This document shows, piece by piece, positions 43,203-52,775 of a stretch of 64,000 nt of DNA. The notes beneath the pieces are model-generated. The model saw nothing but the letters and a program-made list of their open reading frames with translations, did no database searches and had not been told where the DNA came from. The stretch is from assembly GCF_000253295.1 (NCBI RefSeq), contig NC_015717.1, positions 1,922,001-1,986,000 on the forward strand, in the 5' to 3' direction. Positions within the stretch are counted from its first letter, which is position 1. Each line of letters opens with the position of its first letter. Both the position numbers and the translations under genes were made by a program. Origin of the DNA: Hyphomicrobium sp. MC1 (GTDB taxonomy: Bacteria; Pseudomonadota; Alphaproteobacteria; Rhizobiales; Hyphomicrobiaceae).

Positions 43203-45569
43203 TCATGCTCCGCCAACGGCATGTGCTGGAGAGCGCATGGGCTCGGCTGAAGTCACTTCAGAAGGTTTGGTTTTCAGAGGCAATGTTAGACGGACCAAGG
43301 CGCCGCGCGTGCGCGTCTCGGTCAAGGGTGCATCCTCAAGTGCTAGCGTGCCGCCGTGCTGTTCGACGACCTTTTGCACGATTGCGAGACCGAGGCCAGT
43401 CCCCTTCGCACGCGTCGTAACATACGGTTCGAGAAGCTTGGCGCGGTTTTGCTTCGGCAGGCCGATGCCGTTGTCGATAACCTCGATCGCGACACGATCC
43501 GCCGACGGAACAAGCCGGACCTCAATGTGGCCTTTGTAGTCGGGCGGCCGCCCTTGCGCTTCGCCATAGGATTCGATGGCTTCAGCGCCGTTCTTGATCA
43601 AATTCGTAACGGCTTGCGAGATAAGCCGCAGATCGAAGTGAGCACGGATGGGTTGATTGGGGATTTCGAGCTTGAAGTCGATATCCTTGTTGCCTTCGCG
43701 GAAGAGCACGGCGGGCTCCTGCACGGCGAGGCGCAAATCCTGGTCGGCCATGACGGGTTGCGGCATGCGCGCGAACGACGCGAACTCGTCGACCATGCTT
43801 TTGATCTGACCGGTCTGGCGTTCGATCGTCTGCGTCAGCGTTTCGAACAGGTCGCGGTTGTCGTCGATCTGCGTCCCGAACTTGCGGCGCAGGCGTTCGG
43901 CTGCAAGTTGTATCGGCGTGAGCGGGTTTTTGATCTCGTGCGCGATGCGCCGCGCGACATCGGCCCACGCACTCGTCCGCTGTGCCTGCACAAGCTCGGA
44001 GATATCATCGAACGTCACGACAGAGCCGACGTCGCCCTCATCCTCTTCCCGCTCGTGGGTAATGCGGACGGCGAACGTGCGCTCCTCATCGCCGATCTGT
44101 TTCTTGATTTCGTGCTGACCTTTATTTTTCAACCCTTGCTCATCGACAGGAGCGAGGACGGGTGCGAATTCGGGAACGACGTCGGTCAGAAGCTTGCCGA
44201 CGGCTTCGACACTTTGCGTTCCGAGCAGGCGCTCGGCGGCGCGGCTCAGAAGTGTGATGCGATCGTTGCTATCGAGGCCGATGACTCCGGCTGAAACGCC
44301 CGACAGCACCGCCTGGATGAAATTCCGCCGCTCGGTGAGCTGCGCGTTGGTCGTGACGAGCGCGTCCTGCTGGGTTTTCAACTCTCGCGTCATCAGGTTG
44401 AAGGTGTGCGAGAGACGGCGAAGGTCCCCCTCCCCGCGCTTCTCAGGCAGCTCGATTTCGAGATTGCCGCGCGAGACCTCTTGGGCGCCGGCGATCAGCC
44501 GACGGATCGGGGCGACGAAACGGCCTGCGAACCACATGCCGACCCAGATGGCCGCCAGAAGCGACGTCAACGAGATCATGAAATAGATCAGCCCGTGGGC
44601 GACTTTGAGACCGCTCTTGGCCTGGCGCAGGCGGGAATATTCGTAGACGTTCTGCTCGGTACTTTTGAGATGCTGGATCACCTTCGGGCTGACACCGCGG
44701 GCGACGTAAAGATAGCGGCCGGGCATCGAGTCGATCTTGGCGATGGCCGAGATCCGATAATCGCTCGACGGCCGCGAGAGTGCCACCTGCCCGGCTTCCG
44801 CCTGCTGGATGGCCGATGGCGGCGGCACGACGTACGGCAGCTTCGGATCGTCGAGCGCGAGCACGATCGGCACGCCGTCGGAATCGATGATGTAGGCCGA
44901 CGTCAGATCGCGCAGGCCGGCCTGACCGATAAGGAATTTCTGGAAGGCGTCGGGGTCGTCCTTGAGGGTTGCGGCCTCTCCGTTGATGTCACGGACCATG
45001 TTGACGATGTCGGTCCGGATGATCTGGCTGTGCTCGTCGACGTAGGCGCGGGCAACGTCATAAGAGTTTTCGACGATGGCGCTGGTGCGGCCCGAGAACC
45101 AGCCGTCGAGCGAGCGAGAGAACGTCGTCGTTGCGGCGACGGCAAGCAGCACCGCGGGCAATGCGGCGATCAAACTGAAGAGCGCCACGATGCGGGTGTG
45201 CAGGCGGGCGCCGGGTATCCTCTGCTTCCACGCGCGCCGGAGGCCCAGAGCCTGCCACGCGATGGTGCCGAACATCGTCAGGATCAGAACGGCGTTGATG
45301 GCGAGCGCACCCCAGACGTATTCGTTGCGGGGAGCAATCGCCGTCAGCCCGGTCAAAATCATGTAGCTGACGAGCGCGGACGTCAGCGACAGCAGGACGA
45401 CGCCCAATCCAAACCAAAACGCACGGTCGGATGGATTGAGTGGGGTCGTCCCCTCATCCATGAGCGCAGCCATAGCCTCTCGGTCGCCCATAGCGTCAGG
45501 ATCGCGCACGGCATCGCGATCGCCGCGAGCGATCGTGTCAGCTTTGCCATTGCTGTTGCCGGCGCTCAT
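43203..45569 (-). CDS. ntrY: Sensor histidine kinase NtrY
   Basis: Membrane-bound kinase of 788 residues. After a polar N-terminus come four hydrophobic segments (two before residue 110, then near 120-145 and 320-345), a periplasmic sensor region between the third and fourth, HAMP, PAS, HisKA (RRIAHEIKNPLTPIQ, phospho-His) and HATPase (DNGIGLPK, GTGLGLAIVQK). I chose the ATG at 45569. A longer in-frame reading adds 43 basic residues with no ribosome-binding support. The 250-bp gap after ntrC may contain its own promoter. Confidence 0.93.
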   Translation of the reverse strand: MSAGNSNGKADTIARGDRDAVRDPDAMGDREAMAALMDEGTTPLNPSDRAFWFGLGVVLLSLTSALVSYMILTGLTAIAPRNEYVWGALAINAVLILTMFGTIAWQALGLRRAWKQRIPGARLHTRIVALFSLIAALPAVLLAVAATTTFSRSLDGWFSGRTSAIVENSYDVARAYVDEHSQIIRTDIVNMVRDINGEAATLKDDPDAFQKFLIGQAGLRDLTSAYIIDSDGVPIVLALDDPKLPYVVPPPSAIQQAEAGQVALSRPSSDYRISAIAKIDSMPGRYLYVARGVSPKVIQHLKSTEQNVYEYSRLRQAKSGLKVAHGLIYFMISLTSLLAAIWVGMWFAGRFVAPIRRLIAGAQEVSRGNLEIELPEKRGEGDLRRLSHTFNLMTRELKTQQDALVTTNAQLTERRNFIQAVLSGVSAGVIGLDSNDRITLLSRAAERLLGTQSVEAVGKLLTDVVPEFAPVLAPVDEQGLKNKGQHEIKKQIGDEERTFAVRITHEREEDEGDVGSVVTFDDISELVQAQRTSAWADVARRIAHEIKNPLTPIQLAAERLRRKFGTQIDDNRDLFETLTQTIERQTGQIKSMVDEFASFARMPQPVMADQDLRLAVQEPAVLFREGNKDIDFKLEIPNQPIRAHFDLRLISQAVTNLIKNGAEAIESYGEAQGRPPDYKGHIEVRLVPSADRVAIEVIDNGIGLPKQNRAKLLEPYVTTRAKGTGLGLAIVQKVVEQHGGTLALEDAPLTETRTRGALVRLTLPLKTKPSEVTSAEPMRSPAHAVGGA

Positions 45570-45819
45570 CAAATTACGACCAAGTCTGCTATCGCTATGA
45601 ATTCGTTTTCTAATTTTCGTTCGATAGAATTCGTGCGCGACGTTGCCTAACGCTGTGCGTCGCCTGCTGGCGCGCATGGAGCGGCGATCCCGCATCACGT
45701 CGGGAGAAACAACAACGTAACTGTGACATTTTCGCGACGGGTGTGGCGCAGTTCAAGCGCCAAATTTTCCGTTACCGGCTGCCTGTGGATAACTTCGACG
45801 CCGTTTCCGGCCGAGGACG

Positions 45820-47265
45820 TCAGCCCTCGACCGTGCGGAATACCCTGATGTTGAGGTCGCGAATGCGGGCGCGGAGCGTGTTCCGGTTGAGCCCAAGAAG
45901 CTCGGCCGCCCGGATCTGATTGCCGCGCGTCGCCGCCAGCGCGGCACTTAGCAGCGGCTTCTCGACGTCGCGGATGACGCGGTCGTAGAGGCCCGGCGGC
46001 GGCAGGTCGTTGCCGAAGGACGAGAAGTAGCGCGACAGGTAGCGCTCGACCGCCTCGCCGAGGTCGCCGCTCTCGGGCTGCCCACCGATGGGCGGCGCAA
46101 CGGCAGAGCCTGCAAGCTCCTGCTCGACGATCTGTGCTGTCAGCGTGTCCTGCGTGTAGAGCGCGACGAGACGACGGACGACGTTCTCAAGCTCTCGAAC
46201 GTTACCCGGCCAAGGATGCGCCTTCAGGCGTTCGATGGCCGCGCTCTCGATCGATTTCTGGCCGAGGCCCTCGCGTGCGGCCTGACGCAGGAAGTGGCGG
46301 ACAAGATCGCCGACGTCTTCAAGGCGCTCACGCAGCGGCGGCAGGCGGATCGGCACTACGTTCAGGCGATAGAACAAGTCTTCGCGGAAGAGGCCCTGCT
46401 GGATCTGCGTTTTGAGATCGCGGTGGGTCGCGGCTATGATGCGGACGTTGGTCTTGATCGGCGTGCGGCCGCCGACCGTCGTATATTCGCCCTGCTGCAG
46501 AACACGCAGCAGACGCGTCTGAGCTTCGAGCGGCATGTCACCGATCTCGTCAAGGAAGAGCGTGCCGCCTTCCGCCTGCTCGAAGCGGCCGGGCGTGCGC
46601 GTCTGGGCTCCGGTGAAGGCGCCCTTCTCGTGGCCGAACAGCTCGCTCTCGATCAATTCGCGCGGGATGGCGGCCATGTTGATCGCAACGAACGGACCGT
46701 GCCGGCGCTTGCCGTAATCGTGCAGCACGCGGGCGACGAGTTCCTTGCCCGTCCCGCTCTCGCCGTTGATCATGACGGTCAGATCGCTCTGCGTCAGGCG
46801 GGCGAGAACGCGGTAGATGTCTTGCATCGGCAGCGAACGGCCGATCAGCGGCAGCTCGTCGGATTCGCGCTCGGTCGCCGTCGCCTGGCGTTTGCGGCCC
46901 GGTTCCGATAGCGCCCGTGAGACGACGGCCACGACCTCGTTGAGATCGAACGGCTTGGGCAGATATTCGAATGCCCCCTTCTCCGCCGCAGTCAGCGCCG
47001 TCATCAGCGTGTTTTGCGCGCTCATGACGATGATGGGCAGATCCGGACGCAACTTTTTCATGCGCGGGATCAGGTCGAACGCATTTTCATCGGGCATCAC
47101 GACGTCGGTGATGACAACATCGCCCTCGCCCTGACTCACCCAACGCCAGAGCGTCGCCGCATTCCCGGTTGCACGGGGGGCGAAGCCGGCGCGCGCCAGT
47201 GCTTGGTTCAACACCGTGCGAATGGCGGTATCGTCGTCGGCGATCAGTATGGTGCCTCTGGCCAT
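45820..47265 (-). CDS. ntrC: Nitrogen regulator NtrC
   Basis: Sigma-54-dependent activator for nitrogen assimilation. The receiver domain phosphorylation site is D54. The AAA+ domain has Walker A GESGTGKE (168-175) and the intact GAFTGA loop (215-220). The Fis-type HTH is at the C-terminus (IRAAELLGLNRNTLRARI). The start ATG at 47265 overlaps the ntrB stop as TGATG. The TTG directly upstream is not needed. It follows dusB-ntrB, the standard alphaproteobacterial order. Confidence 0.96.
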   Translation of the reverse strand: MARGTILIADDDTAIRTVLNQALARAGFAPRATGNAATLWRWVSQGEGDVVITDVVMPDENAFDLIPRMKKLRPDLPIIVMSAQNTLMTALTAAEKGAFEYLPKPFDLNEVVAVVSRALSEPGRKRQATATERESDELPLIGRSLPMQDIYRVLARLTQSDLTVMINGESGTGKELVARVLHDYGKRRHGPFVAINMAAIPRELIESELFGHEKGAFTGAQTRTPGRFEQAEGGTLFLDEIGDMPLEAQTRLLRVLQQGEYTTVGGRTPIKTNVRIIAATHRDLKTQIQQGLFREDLFYRLNVVPIRLPPLRERLEDVGDLVRHFLRQAAREGLGQKSIESAAIERLKAHPWPGNVRELENVVRRLVALYTQDTLTAQIVEQELAGSAVAPPIGGQPESGDLGEAVERYLSRYFSSFGNDLPPPGLYDRVIRDVEKPLLSAALAATRGNQIRAAELLGLNRNTLRARIRDLNIRVFRTVEG

Positions 47266-48434
47266 CAAGTCTCTCTCGTGGTCGGCACGGCCGCGGGACG
47301 TGTGCGCTGCATCGGAAGCAGCACGCGGAATACCGTGCGTTTTGGTTCGCTTTCACATTCGATGATGCCGCCGTGATCGGCGATGATCTTCGCGACAAGG
47401 GCGAGGCCCAGTCCGCTGCCGGATGCCTTCGTCGTGACGAACGGATCGAAGAGATGCGGCTTCAGGTGCTCAGCGATGCCGCAGCCGTTGTCTTCGATCT
47501 GGATCATCAACGGCAGGCTGACGCGCGTATCGGAGCCCGGAAGCGACAGTCTTACGCCCGGACGAAACGCCGTCGTCAAGATGATGCGACCGCCATCTGT
47601 CTTTTCACCAATAGCCTCGGCGGCGTTCTTCAGAAGATTGAGGAAGACCTGAACGAGCTTGTCGCGATTGCCAAGAACAAAGGGCAGCGACGGATCGTAG
47701 TCTTCGACATAACGGACGTTGCGGCCGAAGCCATGCTCGGCGATGCGGCGCACATGGTTGAGGACGTCATGGATGTTGACGGCATCCTTGCTGATTGGAC
47801 GCTCGTCTCCGAACACTTCCATGCGATCGACGAGATTGCGAATGCGATCGGTCTCGGAACAGATGAGCTGCGTCAAAGCGCGGTCCTCATCGGACAGTCC
47901 CGGCTCCAGCAGCTGCGCCGCGCCGCGAATGCCGGACAGCGGGTTCTTGATCTCGTGCGCCAGCACGCCGGCCATGCCGGAAACGGAGCGGGCCGCGGCG
48001 CGATGCGTCAACTGTCGCTCGATCATTTGCGCCATCGAGCGCTGCTGCAGCATGAGGAACATGTTGCGCGGCTCTTCAGGGAGCGGACCGCCGTAGATGT
48101 CTACGAGCTTGGCGCCCGAGAAGCGCGGGGTCGCGACTTCGATACCGTATTCGTTCACAGTTGCGCCGGTCGCCTGCACCTGCTCGATGAGGCCCAGCAG
48201 CGGACAGCCGAACGCGACGATCTCCGAAATTCGGCTGCGCGTGAGCGTCGTCGCGCTCATCGAGAAGAAGGATTCCGCTGCCGAGTTCGCAAACACGATC
48301 GACTGATCGTTGGCGATAACGAGGATCGGGTGCGGAAGCGCACTCAAGAGATCTTCGCAATCGACGATCGGTCCTGGTGGTGGCGCCGCGGAGGCGCGTT
48401 CGGATTGGCGTATCGACGCCGACTTGCTGCTCAT
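47265..48434 (-). CDS. ntrB: Nitrogen sensor histidine kinase NtrB
   Basis: Cytoplasmic kinase/phosphatase acting on NtrC under control of PII. The 389-residue protein has an N-terminal PAS domain (about 30-140), HisKA with VLAHEIKNPLSGIRG (phospho-His), and HATPase motifs IEDNGCGIAEH and GSGLGLALVAK. There are no membrane segments. The start overlaps dusB by 4 bp, so regulation is linked to the dusB promoter. Confidence 0.95.
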   Translation of the reverse strand: MSSKSASIRQSERASAAPPPGPIVDCEDLLSALPHPILVIANDQSIVFANSAAESFFSMSATTLTRSRISEIVAFGCPLLGLIEQVQATGATVNEYGIEVATPRFSGAKLVDIYGGPLPEEPRNMFLMLQQRSMAQMIERQLTHRAAARSVSGMAGVLAHEIKNPLSGIRGAAQLLEPGLSDEDRALTQLICSETDRIRNLVDRMEVFGDERPISKDAVNIHDVLNHVRRIAEHGFGRNVRYVEDYDPSLPFVLGNRDKLVQVFLNLLKNAAEAIGEKTDGGRIILTTAFRPGVRLSLPGSDTRVSLPLMIQIEDNGCGIAEHLKPHLFDPFVTTKASGSGLGLALVAKIIADHGGIIECESEPKRTVFRVLLPMQRTRPAAVPTTRET

Positions 48435-49417
48435 GCCGCGAGAGACTCCGTACCAGAGTAAAAGGATTTAAGACCATCAATCACGCGCTGCGGTTCAAGC
48501 ATCACACAAAGCTTTCCCCGCCAGGATTTGACGACTGCGTCGCTGGCCCCACTCGACGCCAGATACCAACCGATGTGCTTGCGCGCGTTGCGCAGGCCCA
48601 GCTCCCTGCCGTAATGACCGAGCATCATTTCGAAATGCTCGATCGCAATGTCGCGCTGTTCGTCAAGCGCCGGGTCGCCAGGGTCACGGCCCGATGCGAG
48701 AGACTTGGCGATCCGTCCTGGCATCCACGGCGCGCCGTAAGCGCCGCGTCCGACCATCACACCCTTTGCGCCGGAAGCTTCCAGTGCCGCGCGAGCGTGG
48801 TCGGGCGAGAGAATGTCGCCATTGACCAGGACGGGAAGCGAGGTGGCGTCGACGACGGCGCGCACCGCGCGCCAATCGGCAGCGCCGGTGAAGAACTGGC
48901 AGCGCGTGCGTCCGTGCACGGTGATGAGCTTGATGCCTTCGGCCTCGGCGCGGCGCGCAAGCTCGCCAGCGTTGCGGGTCTTGTCGTCCCAGCCGAGACG
49001 CATTTTCAGCGTCACCGGCACCTTGACGGCATTGACGACGGAACGAATGAGCGACTGGGCATGATCGAGATTGCGCATCAGCGCGGAGCCGGACAGCTTG
49101 CCTGTCACTTCGCGTGCTGGGCAGCCCATGTTGATGTCGATCACGTGGGCGCCTTTGCCTTCGGCGATCTTCGCGCCTTCGGCCATCCAGTGTTCCTCGC
49201 GCCCGGCGAGCTGAATGACGAACGGCGTTAAATCACGACCTTCCACCCGCCGCAGCACGTCGCGGCGCGCCTTCGCCAGTTCCTCGCTCGCGACCATTTC
49301 AGATACGACGAGCGTCGCTCCAAGACGGTGAGCAAGGCGGCGAAACGGTAGGTCTGTTACTCCGGACATGGGCGCCAGCACTGCGGGTGGCGCGCCGTTT
49401 ACGATGTTTTCCAGCAT
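48431..49417 (-). CDS. dusB: tRNA-dihydrouridine synthase
   Basis: FMN-dependent reduction of uridines in tRNA. The 328-residue protein begins with APMSGVTDLPFRRLA, has NMGCPAREVTGKLSGSALM (catalytic Cys in GCPA), and HGRTRCQFFTGAADW. It heads the dus-ntrB-ntrC operon, which gave the old name NifR3. It diverges from ispDF with a 285-bp gap. Confidence 0.95.
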   Translation of the reverse strand: MLENIVNGAPPAVLAPMSGVTDLPFRRLAHRLGATLVVSEMVASEELAKARRDVLRRVEGRDLTPFVIQLAGREEHWMAEGAKIAEGKGAHVIDINMGCPAREVTGKLSGSALMRNLDHAQSLIRSVVNAVKVPVTLKMRLGWDDKTRNAGELARRAEAEGIKLITVHGRTRCQFFTGAADWRAVRAVVDATSLPVLVNGDILSPDHARAALEASGAKGVMVGRGAYGAPWMPGRIAKSLASGRDPGDPALDEQRDIAIEHFEMMLGHYGRELGLRNARKHIGWYLASSGASDAVVKSWRGKLCVMLEPQRVIDGLKSFYSGTESLAA

Positions 49418-49702
49418 ACGGTCCTAGAGAGACGGCCCCATCGACTGCCTATTCATTGAGCAGAACGATCGTCTGCCGTGAGTTTGGGCAGACTAGGCAA
49501 GGAGGAATGATTTCGCAAGGGCGAACAATACATTTACAATTTGCCCATTTGACGCGGTCTCACCCTGTTCGGCTATGAAATTGGGCATAGCACGCCCGCC
49601 GTCAACGTCGCGGTTGCAAGGCGAGTGTTGCGAAAGTGCTCGCCAACAGGCAGGGAGTTGCAGCCTGACTTTCGGGCAGCATCCTGTTCTTGGGGGAGGT
49701 TT

Positions 49703-50890
49703 GTGTTGCGCATCGCCGCTTTAATCGTCGCGGCCGGACGGGGAACGCGCGCCGCCAGCCAAGGCGCGGGTCCGAAACAATATGCTCAGATTGGCGGCAA
49801 ATCCGTCCTCGAACGGGCGATCGCCATCTTCGCGGGCCACGCCGAGATCGACGAGGTCAAAGTCGTCATTCACGCGGATGACGGTGAGTTGTATCGGCTT
49901 GCGACCTCTGCCGGCGGTGGGACGAAGCTTTCCGAACCCGCGATGGGCGGCGCCACGCGGCAGGCTTCGGTCCTTCGGGGTCTTGAAGCCCTCGCCTCCT
50001 CATCGCCGCCCGACCTCGTTCTGATCCACGACGCGGCGCGGCCGTTCGTTTCGGCTAAGACGATTTCGAAGGTTATTGCCGCACTCGGCGGACGGCCAGG
50101 AGCGCTGGCAGCTCTTCCCGTCACCGATACGCTGAAGCGCGCGGCCGACGGTATCGTGACCGACACAATCGCGCGCGATGGTCTCTGGCGGGCACAGACG
50201 CCGCAGGGATTTCACTTTACACCGATCCTGAACGCGCACCGCAAAGCGGCCGAGCAAGGCATCGACACATTCACCGACGACGCGGCAATTGCGGAATGGG
50301 CCGGGCTCGACGTAGCTATCGTCGAAGACTTAAGCAGCAACATCAAAATCACGACAGCAGAGGATCTCGACGTGGCGGACCGGCAATTGACGAGCGCATT
50401 GGAACCGCGGATCGGGAGCGGCTTTGACGTGCATCGCTTTTGCGAGGGCGATCACGTCTGGCTCGGCGGCATCAAGATCCCGCATACACACAAGCTCGAA
50501 GGCCATTCGGACGCCGACGTCGTATTGCACGCATTGACCGACGCTTTGCTCGGCGCCATCGGCGACGGCGATATCGGTCAGCACTTCCCACCGTCCGATC
50601 CGAAGTGGAAAGGCGCGGCATCGAAGCTCTTTCTTGAAGACGCTGTTCGACGTGTGCGCGATCTTGGCGGCCGGGTAGGCAATGTCGATATTACGGTGCT
50701 CGCCGAAGCGCCGCGCGTCGGTCCGCATCGCCCGGCCATGCAAGAGCTGATCGGTGGCGTGCTCGGACTTCCCGCACATCGCGTCGGCATCAAAGCGACG
50801 ACGACGGAGCAGATGGGCTTCACCGGACGACGCGAAGGCATCGCCGCCATGGCGACTGCGATGGTCTTCTTACCCGCGGAGACAACATGA
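49703..50890 (+). CDS. ispDF: Bifunctional IspD/IspF enzyme of the MEP pathway
   Basis: Fused enzyme making isoprenoid precursors: IspD makes CDP-methylerythritol, and IspF cyclises its phosphorylated product to MEcPP. The IspD part (about 1-230) has LIVAAGRGTR and LIHDAARPFV. The IspF part (about 235-395) has RIGSGFDVHRF, GHSDADVVLHALTDALLGA and TTTEQMGF. GTG 49703 follows a GGGGGAGG site by 3 bases. TTG 49706 has better spacing and could be the real start. Fusions of this type are common in alphaproteobacteria. Confidence 0.95.
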   Translation: MLRIAALIVAAGRGTRAASQGAGPKQYAQIGGKSVLERAIAIFAGHAEIDEVKVVIHADDGELYRLATSAGGGTKLSEPAMGGATRQASVLRGLEALASSSPPDLVLIHDAARPFVSAKTISKVIAALGGRPGALAALPVTDTLKRAADGIVTDTIARDGLWRAQTPQGFHFTPILNAHRKAAEQGIDTFTDDAAIAEWAGLDVAIVEDLSSNIKITTAEDLDVADRQLTSALEPRIGSGFDVHRFCEGDHVWLGGIKIPHTHKLEGHSDADVVLHALTDALLGAIGDGDIGQHFPPSDPKWKGAASKLFLEDAVRRVRDLGGRVGNVDITVLAEAPRVGPHRPAMQELIGGVLGLPAHRVGIKATTTEQMGFTGRREGIAAMATAMVFLPAETT

Positions 50891-51507
50891 GCGACAAGCC
50901 GCAGCAGTCTTCATCAGACATCGCGACGAACACTGCGCTGCGGTTGACGGTCCGAAACGTGGCCGTCTTGAACCTCACCTATTTCGGTATCGAGTTTGCG
51001 GTAGCGCTGGCGATCGGCTCGGTCGCGTTGTTTGCCGACAGCGTCGATTTTCTCGAAGACGGCGCAATCAACCTGCTAATCCTTGCCGGGCTCGGGTTCA
51101 CGATAGCGCAACGGGCCAAGCTCGGAATGGTGCTGGCTGTCATTATCCTGGTGCCGGGCCTCGCGACGCTCTGGACAGCGTGGCAGAATTTTTCAAGCGG
51201 CCTGGTGCCGGAGGCTATATCGATCACGGTCACCGGCATCGGCGCGCTCATCGTCAACTCAATATGCGCATGGATGCTGGCGCCGTTCCGGGCCGCGGGC
51301 GGCAGTCTGACGCGCGCAGCGTTCCTGTCGGCGCGCAACGACGTGGCGGCCAACATTGCGATTATTGCGGCGGGTCTGCTGACGAGCATCACACACTCGC
51401 ACTGGCCCGATCTGATCGTCGGCCTCGGCATCGCCGCGATCAATGCTGGTGCAGCGCACGAAGTCTATGAAGCGGCTCGCGAAGAGCACGCGCAGTCACG
51501 CTCCTGA
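50887..51507 (+). CDS. Short cation-efflux-like membrane protein
   Basis: The 206-residue protein resembles the membrane domain of cation diffusion facilitators: five or six hydrophobic segments, SVALFADSVDFLEDGAINLL in the second (Asp pair at metal-site positions), and RNDVAANIAIIAAGL in the fifth. The usual cytoplasmic C-terminal domain is absent and the protein ends soon after the last helix. The start overlaps ispDF by 4 bp. The ion and direction of transport are not shown. Confidence 0.78.
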   Translation: MSDKPQQSSSDIATNTALRLTVRNVAVLNLTYFGIEFAVALAIGSVALFADSVDFLEDGAINLLILAGLGFTIAQRAKLGMVLAVIILVPGLATLWTAWQNFSSGLVPEAISITVTGIGALIVNSICAWMLAPFRAAGGSLTRAAFLSARNDVAANIAIIAAGLLTSITHSHWPDLIVGLGIAAINAGAAHEVYEAAREEHAQSRS

Positions 51508-51691
51508 CAGCGGTAGATATCCACAAGCGCAGGTGCGTCGAGTTGCAGCTGCGCGCATGGGCAACACCACAGCCGCAGATGCTGCTTTGCAACGGCTTTC
51601 GCCATTGACCCTCAAGGCAGAATCGCGGCATCAAATGAACACGTGGTTGTATTGCCACGATCCACACGAGAGTGCCCATACGGGAGCCGAT

Positions 51692-52177
51692 ATGAACATC
51701 ATGCCCCAAAATCTCGACCGCCAGCACGTCGACGCAGCCATCAGCACTATTGCCGAGGCTCAAGCCGAGATGTGCTTAGCGACCCGTGTTCGTCAGCTCT
51801 CGCGTATCGTCACGAGGGTCTACGATGATGCCTTGCGCCCACTTGGCATCACCGCAAGCCAATACACGCTGCTTGCCCAGCTCGCGTCTCGTGACGGCAT
51901 CACCGCCGTCGAGATCGGCCACGAACTCGACATCGAGAAGTCGACACTGTCCCGCAACTTGAAGCGCCTGCTCGCGCTTGGCCACATCGTCATGGATCCG
52001 CCCGCCGGACGACGGGGACGCGGTCTGCACCTTACGCCCAAAGGTCAGGCTGTTCTGAAGGATGCCTATCCGATCTGGCAGGATGCCCAGAAGCGTACTG
52101 TCGGTGCCATGGGGACTGACAGCAGGTCTGTACTCGACAGTCTGCTTTCGCATGCCGAGGTACTCGCGGCGGCCTGA
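51692..52177 (+). CDS. MarR family transcriptional regulator
   Basis: A 161-residue winged-helix regulator. The N-terminal helix region (MCLATRVRQLSRIVTRVYDDALRPLGI) is the dimer interface. The DNA-binding part is ASQYTLLAQLASRDGITAVEIGHELDIEKSTLSRNLKRL, and the wing is PAGRRGRGLHLTPKG. I start at 51692, with GGGAG 5 bases before the ATG. In-frame ATGs further upstream lack this. The target is unknown, and neighbouring genes give no clear hint. A strong terminator follows. Confidence 0.87.
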   Translation: MNIMPQNLDRQHVDAAISTIAEAQAEMCLATRVRQLSRIVTRVYDDALRPLGITASQYTLLAQLASRDGITAVEIGHELDIEKSTLSRNLKRLLALGHIVMDPPAGRRGRGLHLTPKGQAVLKDAYPIWQDAQKRTVGAMGTDSRSVLDSLLSHAEVLAAA

Positions 52178-52223
52178 TCAGCTGGGCCGTTTGCACATTC
52201 TCCTCTCTCTAGTTAGCCTTTAG

Positions 52224-52261
52224 GGGGGCGCTTCATCGGAAGCGCTCCCTATTTTCTTTTT
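52224..52261 (+). terminator. Strong Rho-independent terminator
   Basis: An 11-bp stem GGGGCGCTTC-type arm and GAAGCGCTCCC arm around an ATCG loop (52224-52249) is followed by TATTTTCTTTTT. It ends the MarR transcript about 47 bp after the stop. Confidence 0.85.
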
Positions 52262-52283
52262 GGAATAAGCGACGAGGCCTCCA

Positions 52284-52775
52284 GTGTTCCCGGCAGACGT
52301 CCTCACCAACGCCAAGCATCTCATCGACATCCTTCGCGATCAGAATCGAACGCTGACGACGGCCGAGAGCTGCACGGGCGGGCTCGTGGCTGCGGCCATC
52401 ACCGCCGTTCCCGGCTCCTCCGATGTCTTCTACGGCGGGTTCGTGACCTATTCGAACGACGCCAAGGAACACATGATCGGCGTCGATGCTGAACTCATCA
52501 AGCATCACGGCGCGGTCAGCGAGGCCGTCGCACACGCGATGGCAGAGTGCGCGGTCAGCACGACCGGCGCCGATCTCGCGGTTTCGATTACGGGCATCGC
52601 CGGTCCCGGTGGAGGAAGCCCGCACAAGCCGGTCGGGCTGGTTTACATCGCCATCGCGTCGGTATTTGATGCTCCACGCGTGGAACGGCACATGTTCGGC
52701 GAAGCCGGCCGCGACGAAGTACGCTTAGCCAGCCTCAGGGCGGCATTGAGACTGCTCGAAGAGGCGGCCAAATGA
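52284..52775 (+). CDS. pncC: CinA-like nicotinamide-nucleotide amidase
   Basis: Stand-alone C-terminal CinA domain of 163 residues that deamidates NMN in NAD recycling. It contains TTAESCTGGLVAAAITAVPGSSDVFYGGFVTYS with the catalytic Ser/Thr region, and later ITGIAGPGGGSPHKPVGLVYI. It starts at GTG 52284 with GAGG upstream. The 4-bp overlap with the pentapeptide gene couples the two. Confidence 0.93.
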   Translation: MFPADVLTNAKHLIDILRDQNRTLTTAESCTGGLVAAAITAVPGSSDVFYGGFVTYSNDAKEHMIGVDAELIKHHGAVSEAVAHAMAECAVSTTGADLAVSITGIAGPGGGSPHKPVGLVYIAIASVFDAPRVERHMFGEAGRDEVRLASLRAALRLLEEAAK

